Shown here piece by piece: positions 59,401-64,000 of a stretch of DNA of 64,000 nt. The DNA lies in NCBI GenBank assembly GCA_039969155.1, contig JBDVOJ010000083.1, positions 59,469-123,468 of the forward strand, read 5' to 3'. Position 1 is the stretch's first letter. Every line of letters starts with the position of its first letter. Both the position numbers and the translations under genes were made by a program. Under the pieces are notes generated by a model. That model had not been told where the DNA came from and searched no databases. It worked only from the letters and a program-made list of their open reading frames with translations. This DNA is from GCA-002733465 sp039969155. GTDB lineage: Bacteria; Pseudomonadota; Gammaproteobacteria; Enterobacterales; Kangiellaceae.

Positions 59401-59556
59401 TGGCCACGAGTTAATTACGGTAATAATCGGCTTTTCTATATTGGGTAAAAGCTGAGCAGGGATCTTGAATATAGAAATAATACCCAGCAGCAGTATCATT
59501 GCACTGATGATTAGAACTGCCGCTGGATTGTTAATGCTTTGTTGAGTTAAACGCAA
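56473..59556 (-). CDS. RND family efflux pump permease (HAE1/AcrB-like)
   Basis: A 1027-residue proton-driven inner-membrane transporter. The N-terminal helix is followed by WPGASPTEIESEVTVPVEEV, a large periplasmic domain, six helices (about 335-545) with the proton-relay motif GMVLDAAIVVLENI and STATTVAIFIPIMFLEDAEG, then the second periplasmic domain and the last helices (about 850-1020). Length is typical of RND pumps (about 1030). Gene order is pump then adaptor, the reverse of acrAB. Substrates are unknown. Confidence 0.93.
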   Translation of the reverse strand: MRLTQQSINNPAAVLIISAMILLLGIISIFKIPAQLLPNIEKPIITVINSWPGASPTEIESEVTVPVEEVLLGTPGMTDLVSWNMSNFGFMQMEFAIETDMTRALIEVISRLNRLRPLPTNAQKPQVMMGEWGDANDTLIEYYVQQLPDAPFDMGANSKYLRDKIIPELQSLYGVSKVDYDDGQGGQGNQLQIIFDPYRAAELGIDIARVTQQIGQSADISSGFVDVGRRQYIMRFEGRYDFEQLSGLILDWREGKPIKMGDIAEFKIAPGREDGFIYQNGNKSFRISLGKTNDANVLQALETIKTKMETLNQEEFKRRGLKAQFSFDPSRYIKRSMNLLSSNLILGIFLAIGILWLFLRQWRATFLIALAIPISLLTTFIVLNLAGRSLNVISLAGLAFATGMVLDAAIVVLENIIRLRERGEDEKEASDQGATQVWGALLASTATTVAIFIPIMFLEDAEGQMFADLAMTIAIGVSVSLVVAITILPTAARYWLRKLPQNTIQNTRWDGMADFLMDLTNSKAKQISWISGLILVSISGSLILWPSSNYMPPVKRDTVDSFLFFPPGSNVKTADKEIAQVIDQRIQPHLNGEKSPKVRDYFFWSFPGASGGWLAINGDEDADLEVLQQTVQNEIISGIPDLFGFSMRRSLFGGFSDANSVEMEITSTNLDAVKQVAMQGMQLVMAEIPGATANPQPDPFADATELRFTPNDIRLAEVGWNRQDLATVVMELGQGAWLGEYFDGQERLDIFVKSIPLASPEAMQGIPVATPKGGIVPLGELASISQVPSPSAIVRFERKRGYSLVVNPPEGMSLEDLINQLKLKVEPVLKANLPADGAINYAGSAEDLSRAIKTLGLNFIMAFILLLLIMAVLFRSLKSAALIVISIPLASVGGIWMIWLMNLIKFQPLDLLGMIGFIILLGLVVNNAILLVAQTQSAEQGGMCRREAVHQALRLRLRPIFMSTLTSLFGMLPLMVFPGAGSEIYRGMAAAIVGGMSVSTIFTLVLLPSLLQLTGPKQNVNNPLQTI

Positions 59557-60063
59557 CCTAATGGTCCTTTAGATTTTAGCCGAGATATTGGGGTAACGCT
59601 GCGAAAGGAGCGCTTGCATCACTATAAAGCAGCTCGAATCGAAAGAGTACCTTAAGCTGGCAGAGCTAACCACTATTTAAGGCTTCACAAATCTATAATT
59701 TAATCGAAACTGACTCAGATTAAGTGTTTTCATTTAGTTTAAGGGCGAAATCTTGCATAAATGCGGCATTAGCGAGATAAATAGCGGTTCAAACGTCAGT
59801 TAATGCCATAAAGGCTGTCACTTATGCAGCAAAATCGTTAAAATCACCCCCTAATCAAGAGTGCTCTGCACTTTTAGAAAACTTAGCCCGATCTTTAGTT
59901 TATATTTTTAGCCTACCAACTAGATTTACACTCTGAGACTTTGACTCATAGAGGTCTAAAAGGCTTAAGGCCAAAGAGCTTAAATTGGGTGGTTTGTTCG
60001 GTTTAACCATTCCAATCTAAGATATAACAAAGATTAGTCATAGATAGCGATAAAATTAGAGAA
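59557..60063. other. Intergenic region between the divergent RND and leuS genes
   Basis: About 500 bases with no open frame that I believe. The two genes face away from each other, so both promoters should lie here. A TATAAC box at about 60022 before leuS and a TTTAAC 15 bases upstream are weak candidates. No T-box or tRNA-like structure was seen. Confidence 0.4.
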
Positions 60064-60072
60064 TTGAAAAGA

Positions 60073-62697
60073 ATGCAGCAAGACAATATTGCCCAACAAA
60101 ATTCCACGGATAACGGCAACCAAGAATATAACCCACAAGAAATTGAAATCAGGGTTCAGCAAACTTGGACAGAAAACAAAGTATTTAAGGCAGTAAAAGA
60201 CAATTCAAGAGAAAAGTTCTATTGCCTCTCGATGCTGCCTTATCCTAGTGGCCGTTTACATATGGGGCATGTGCGTAATTACACCATTGGAGATGTTATT
60301 TCTCGATACCACCGTATGAATGGAAAGAATGTTTTGCAGCCGATGGGATGGGATGCCTTCGGTTTACCCGCTGAGAATGCGGCCATCAAAAACAAAGCGC
60401 AGCCTAGCACTTGGACGATTGAAAATATTGCTTACATGAAAAAGCAGTTGCAAAGTTTGGGTTTTGCTTATGATTGGGAACGTGAAGTTACCACTTGTAA
60501 ACCAGATTATTACAAATGGGAGCAGTGGTTTTTTACTAAGTTGATTGAGAAAGATTTGGCCTATAAGAAAACCTCAGCGGTTAACTGGTGTCCGAACGAC
60601 GAAACGGTATTGGCTAATGAGCAAGTGCATGATGGACTTTGCTGGCGTTGTGAAACACCGGTAGAAAAGAAAGAAATCGATCAGTGGTTCCTAAGAATCA
60701 CCAATTACGCGGAAGAGTTATTAGAGAGTATTGATGATTTAGACGGCTGGCCAGACAGTGTAAAAACTCAACAACGAAACTGGATTGGTCGTTCAGAAGG
60801 TGTTGAGATGGATTTTGGTCTAGAGAATTCGGATCAAGTTGTTAGCATATACACCACTCGCCCCGATACCTTAATGGGAGTGACCTACTTAGCTGTGGCT
60901 GCCAAACATCCAATTGCTGCGCGAGCCGCTGAAACTAATCCAGAACTTGCTAAGTTTATTGCAGAGTGCAACCAAAGCACTACCGCTGAAGCTGATATCG
61001 CCACCATGGAAAAGAAAGGTATGTCGACCGGGGTAAAGGCGGTGCATCCAGTGACCGGTGAGTTGGTCGATATCTGGATTGCAAACTTTGTCTTGATGGA
61101 TTATGGATCGGGGGCTGTTATGGCGGTACCTGGACATGATCAACGAGACTGGGAATTTGCGACCAAATATAGCATTGAAATCAAACAAGTGATTCAGGCT
61201 GAATCCAGTTCTGAGATTGAATGCGATTTATCTAAATCAGCTTTTACTGAAAAAGGTGTTTTGATCAACTCAGGTGAATTTGATGGGCTGACCTCGGAAG
61301 AAGCACTTCAGGCAATTGCTCAATGGCTAGAAGACAAGAACTTAGGCAAGAAGCAAGTTAACTATCGGATTCGTGACTGGGGTGTTTCTAGACAACGTTT
61401 TTGGGGGGCTCCGATCCCAATGATTAAACTAGAGAACGGAAAGATGGTAACCGCCAAAGAATTTCCAGTTGAGCTACCAACTGATTTGATTTTAGATGGA
61501 GCAAATTCTCCCCTGATTAATAACCCAAGTTTCCAAGATGTGGAGGTCGACGGTGTTCCAGGTAAAAGAGAAACTGATACCTTTGATACCTTCATGGAAT
61601 CGAGTTGGTATTACGCTAGGTATACTTCGCCTGATTGTGATACTGCCATGTTAGATAGTGATGAAGCTAATTATTGGCTACCTGTCGATCAATATATCGG
61701 TGGTATTGAACACGCCACTATGCACTTGTTGTATTTTAGATTCTTCCACAAGTTAATGCGCGATGCGGGACTTGTTAGCTCAGATGAGCCAGCCAAGAAT
61801 TTGCTGACTCAGGGGATGGTGCTGTCAGAAACTTTTGTGACTAAAGACAAAAAGGGTGGTAAACATTATCACTCAATCGAAGAAGTTGAAGTCGTCAAAG
61901 ATAGCAAAGGCAAAGCGATTAGTGCTTCGCTAAAGTCGACTGGAGAGCCCGTCACTTTAGCCGGTATGGAAAAAATGTCGAAGTCAAAAAACAACGGCGT
62001 AGACCCGCAAGCACTAATTAACGAATATGGTGCTGATACTTCGAGACTTTATACCATGTTTGCATCGCCACCCGAGCAAACTTTAGAGTGGCGTGATGAC
62101 GGTGTTAATGGAGCACATAAATTCTTAAAAAGACTATGGAAAGTCTATACCGAAAACGCGCTACATGATGGCCAGAGTTTTAGTTTTGATGATTTAAACA
62201 AAGAGCAAAAGGCACTTTATCGCAAGACCAATGAAACCATCGAAAAAGTTTCCGATGATTTTGGTCGTCGACACTCGTTTAATACGGCGATTGCCGCGAT
62301 TATGGAATTAGTTAATGCGGTTATAAAATATACCTCGCAATCAGATTTGGATAAGCCGGTGGTCAAACACGCATTGGACACAACGGTATTATTGCTATCT
62401 CCGGTTGTCCCTCATATTTGTCAGGCTTTATGGGAACTAGCAGGCAAGCAACAGCTAGTGGTTGATGCGGATTGGCCAACTTGCGATAAAAAGGCACTAA
62501 CCAAAGAAGAAGTTCTTATTATTTTGCAAGTTAACGGCAAAACTCGTGGCAAGATCGAAGTCGCTGCCGAGTTAGATAAAGCGGCAATCGAAAAGCTAGC
62601 GCTAGAAGACGGCAATGTAAAAAAATTCACTGATGGCAAGACTGTCAGGAAAGTGATTGTGGTGCCAGGCCGATTAGTTAATATCGTTGCAAATTAA
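60073..62697 (+). CDS. leuS: Leucyl-tRNA synthetase
   Basis: A class I aminoacyl-tRNA synthetase of 874 residues (E. coli 860) that charges tRNA-Leu. The HIGH-type motif is in YPSGRLHMGHVRNY (about 56-69), the editing domain (CP1) lies in the middle, and the KMSKS motif is in MEKMSKSKNNGVDP (about 635-648). A C-terminal anticodon-binding region follows. The first ATG is 60073; a TTG nine bases earlier is less likely. The N-terminus has a 15-residue Gln/Asn-rich extension relative to E. coli. It leads the leuS-lptE-holA run. Confidence 0.97.
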   Translation: MQQDNIAQQNSTDNGNQEYNPQEIEIRVQQTWTENKVFKAVKDNSREKFYCLSMLPYPSGRLHMGHVRNYTIGDVISRYHRMNGKNVLQPMGWDAFGLPAENAAIKNKAQPSTWTIENIAYMKKQLQSLGFAYDWEREVTTCKPDYYKWEQWFFTKLIEKDLAYKKTSAVNWCPNDETVLANEQVHDGLCWRCETPVEKKEIDQWFLRITNYAEELLESIDDLDGWPDSVKTQQRNWIGRSEGVEMDFGLENSDQVVSIYTTRPDTLMGVTYLAVAAKHPIAARAAETNPELAKFIAECNQSTTAEADIATMEKKGMSTGVKAVHPVTGELVDIWIANFVLMDYGSGAVMAVPGHDQRDWEFATKYSIEIKQVIQAESSSEIECDLSKSAFTEKGVLINSGEFDGLTSEEALQAIAQWLEDKNLGKKQVNYRIRDWGVSRQRFWGAPIPMIKLENGKMVTAKEFPVELPTDLILDGANSPLINNPSFQDVEVDGVPGKRETDTFDTFMESSWYYARYTSPDCDTAMLDSDEANYWLPVDQYIGGIEHATMHLLYFRFFHKLMRDAGLVSSDEPAKNLLTQGMVLSETFVTKDKKGGKHYHSIEEVEVVKDSKGKAISASLKSTGEPVTLAGMEKMSKSKNNGVDPQALINEYGADTSRLYTMFASPPEQTLEWRDDGVNGAHKFLKRLWKVYTENALHDGQSFSFDDLNKEQKALYRKTNETIEKVSDDFGRRHSFNTAIAAIMELVNAVIKYTSQSDLDKPVVKHALDTTVLLLSPVVPHICQALWELAGKQQLVVDADWPTCDKKALTKEEVLIILQVNGKTRGKIEVAAELDKAAIEKLALEDGNVKKFTDGKTVRKVIVVPGRLVNIVAN

Positions 62698-62711
62698 ACA
62701 AGGGAGGCTTT

Positions 62712-63296
62712 TTGAAAATTTCAGTTTTAAGACTATTTCTTGTTTTTATAATTGGTGCACAATTCATTGCTGGCTGCGGGTTTCATTTGCGTGGCCAAGG
62801 AGAATCCTATAGTGTCGCCCAGCTCAATGGAATTCAAGTTTATCTTGCGGTGACTAGTGAGGATAGCTTATTACGACGTCAAATTGCCAACGATTTGCAA
62901 GCTTCAGGAATTGTTGTGGTTAATTCGCCAGAACTCACTGAAAATCACTTAGTCATTTTAAACTCAAAAGTTTTGCGAAGAGCTATTGGTGTGGATAGTA
63001 ACGGTCGAAATAATGAGTTTGAATTAAATCAAAATGTTCGTTTCTTAGTTAGTCATATCGATGTCAAGCAACAGCGCAAAACATCGGACAAGAAGAAACC
63101 CAAAACAAGCTCATTAGATGAAGTGATGAATGTTGAGGCAAGGCGCAGTTTTTACTTGGATAATATCGACTTAATTGGTAAACGTGCAGAGGAAAAAGCT
63201 TTGTTGGATTCAATTCGGCAAGAAGTTTCTCGTAAAATTATTAGTCGGTTTGTGGTCGCTATCGATCGACAAATAAAAAATGAGTCTGAATCCTAA
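62712..63296 (+). CDS. lptE: LPS-assembly lipoprotein LptE
   Basis: A 194-residue outer-membrane lipoprotein that plugs the LptD barrel in lipopolysaccharide export. The signal sequence ends with the lipobox IAGCGFHLRG, characteristic of LptE, and the body contains the conserved LRRQIANDLQASGI region. The start is a TTG at 62712, fixed by a strong AGGGAGG ribosome binding site five bases upstream. It is flanked by leuS and holA as in E. coli. Confidence 0.93.
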   Translation: MKISVLRLFLVFIIGAQFIAGCGFHLRGQGESYSVAQLNGIQVYLAVTSEDSLLRRQIANDLQASGIVVVNSPELTENHLVILNSKVLRRAIGVDSNGRNNEFELNQNVRFLVSHIDVKQQRKTSDKKKPKTSSLDEVMNVEARRSFYLDNIDLIGKRAEEKALLDSIRQEVSRKIISRFVVAIDRQIKNESES

Positions 63297-63298
63297 TA

Positions 63299-64000
63299 AT
63301 GAAACCTTCCGTTCACATTGTTAGTAGTGATGAAGTTTTGCTTCAGCAGGAATGTTGTGATCAAATCATCAATGCGGCAAAGCAGGAAGGGATCACTGAG
63401 CGAAAAATTGTTGATGTGGTCGATAAGTTTTCTTGGAACGACCTAATCGCTGACTCAAATAGTTTGTCATTGTTTGCTGAAGCTAAGTTAACTGATATTC
63501 GATTTACTAAGTCTCCAAAAAAGGATGCGCAACAAGCGTTAGTTGAATTAGTGGCTGATGCAGCAGAAGATAATCAGTTTTTGATTCGTTTACCCAAAAT
63601 AGAAAAGCGTCAGAAAAGCACAAAATGGTTTAAAAGTCTTGCGAGTAATGCCAGTGTCCAGGAATTGTGGCCACCCAAAACACATAGTTTTTTCGACTGG
63701 ATTGCTAATCGAGCACTGCAAAAGAAAGTTCAATTAGAAACTGAAGCGACCGCCATGTTAGCCGAGCAAACAGAGGGTAATTTACTGGCAGCAAGCCAAA
63801 CACTCGATAAGCTGGCTTTACTTTATGGCGAAACAAAAGTCGATATATCTATGTTACGAACGGTGATATCTGACAATGCGCGATATTCGGTGTTTTTGTG
63901 CCTAGATGAAGCTCTTTCAGGGCAGGGGCAACGTGCAGTGAGAATGTTAAAAAAGTTTGAAATGGAAGGTGTGGCACCTATTTCTATATTAGTGAATTTA
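63299..64000 (+). CDS. holA: DNA polymerase III delta subunit (partial, N-terminal part)
   Basis: The first 234 residues of the clamp-loader delta subunit, cut off by the window end. It starts at the ATG at 63299, two bases after the lptE stop. The protein opens MKPSVHIVSSDEVLLQQECC, the family-typical start, and contains LSLFAEAKLTDIRF, LIRLPKIEKRQKSTKWF and TEGNLLAASQTLDKLALLYG, which match the delta N-terminal and middle domains. Delta opens the beta clamp during loading. Position after leuS-lptE is standard for gammaproteobacteria. Confidence 0.93.
   Translation, partial: MKPSVHIVSSDEVLLQQECCDQIINAAKQEGITERKIVDVVDKFSWNDLIADSNSLSLFAEAKLTDIRFTKSPKKDAQQALVELVADAAEDNQFLIRLPKIEKRQKSTKWFKSLASNASVQELWPPKTHSFFDWIANRALQKKVQLETEATAMLAEQTEGNLLAASQTLDKLALLYGETKVDISMLRTVISDNARYSVFLCLDEALSGQGQRAVRMLKKFEMEGVAPISILVNL

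Noticed and set aside
59557..60072. A T-box leader upstream of leuS
   Set aside because: No T-box sequence, specifier loop or terminator/antiterminator pair was found, and gammaproteobacteria rarely use T-boxes.

Overview
This window looks like chromosomal DNA of a low-GC (about 40-43 percent by eye) gammaproteobacterium. The evidence is the initiator tRNA followed by rimP-nusA-infB-rbfA-truB, the nrdR-ribD-ribE-ribB-ribH-nusB-thiL-pgpA block, and leuS-lptE-holA, all in the usual gammaproteobacterial order. Several c-di-GMP proteins, a TonB-dependent receptor, a lipoprotein solenoid and an RND pump suggest a free-living aquatic bacterium. A relative of Kangiella/Oceanospirillales is my guess; the sequence alone does not prove it. 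I see no phage, insertion sequence, CRISPR array or replication origin.

Layout. 1-6.6 kb: tail of a lytic transglycosylase, a PlsB-like acyltransferase, a PilZ protein, and a convergent 1500-residue beta-propeller sensor whose GGDEF and EAL domains both look catalytically dead. 6.8-13.5 kb: initiator tRNA and the translation/transcription operon. 13.5-14.6 kb: a MAPEG protein with a structured leader and a hexapeptide acetyltransferase. 14.6-20 kb: a BlaI/M56 peptidase pair with a clear operator, a decayed partial copy of the M56 gene, a DUF5694-like protein, a LytS/LytTR pair, then a second M56-tail relic. 20-22.6 kb: dut, djlA and a retropepsin-like membrane protein on the minus strand. 22.9-31 kb: glyA, nrdR, the riboflavin genes, nusB, thiL, pgpA and a second retropepsin-like protein. 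31-40 kb, mostly minus strand: a lipoprotein, hemL, pyrB, an unknown envelope protein, hemJ, a DGSG-repeat lipoprotein, an ATP-grasp protein and a DUF523 protein. 40-46.9 kb: small accessory genes, including an exported methyltransferase, a serine hydrolase, a LytTR membrane regulator and a cytochrome b561 frameshifted by a 7-bp repeat. 47-52.2 kb: an apparent zinc-homeostasis cluster (Zur-like regulator, MerC-like membrane protein, CobW-family GTPase, His/Glu-rich TonB-dependent receptor, DUF2946-like protein). 52.5-59.6 kb: a GGDEF-EAL protein with an intact EAL domain, a pterin carbinolamine dehydratase, and an RND pump with its adaptor. 60-64 kb: leuS, lptE and the start of holA.

How the genes connect. 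The housekeeping blocks make translation factors, flavins, thiamine diphosphate, heme (hemL, hemJ) and pyrimidines (pyrB). The most unusual material is accessory: the M56-tail relics bracketing the DUF5694/LytTR genes, two slippage-prone heptanucleotide repeats (one inside a gene), the double-degenerate c-di-GMP sensor, and a zinc cluster in which a 'mercury' MerC protein probably handles zinc. Start codons were revised where a ribosome binding site or family length argued for it (glyA, truB, thiL, hemJ, leuS, nusB, the NIF3-like protein, the 31 kb lipoprotein and others).
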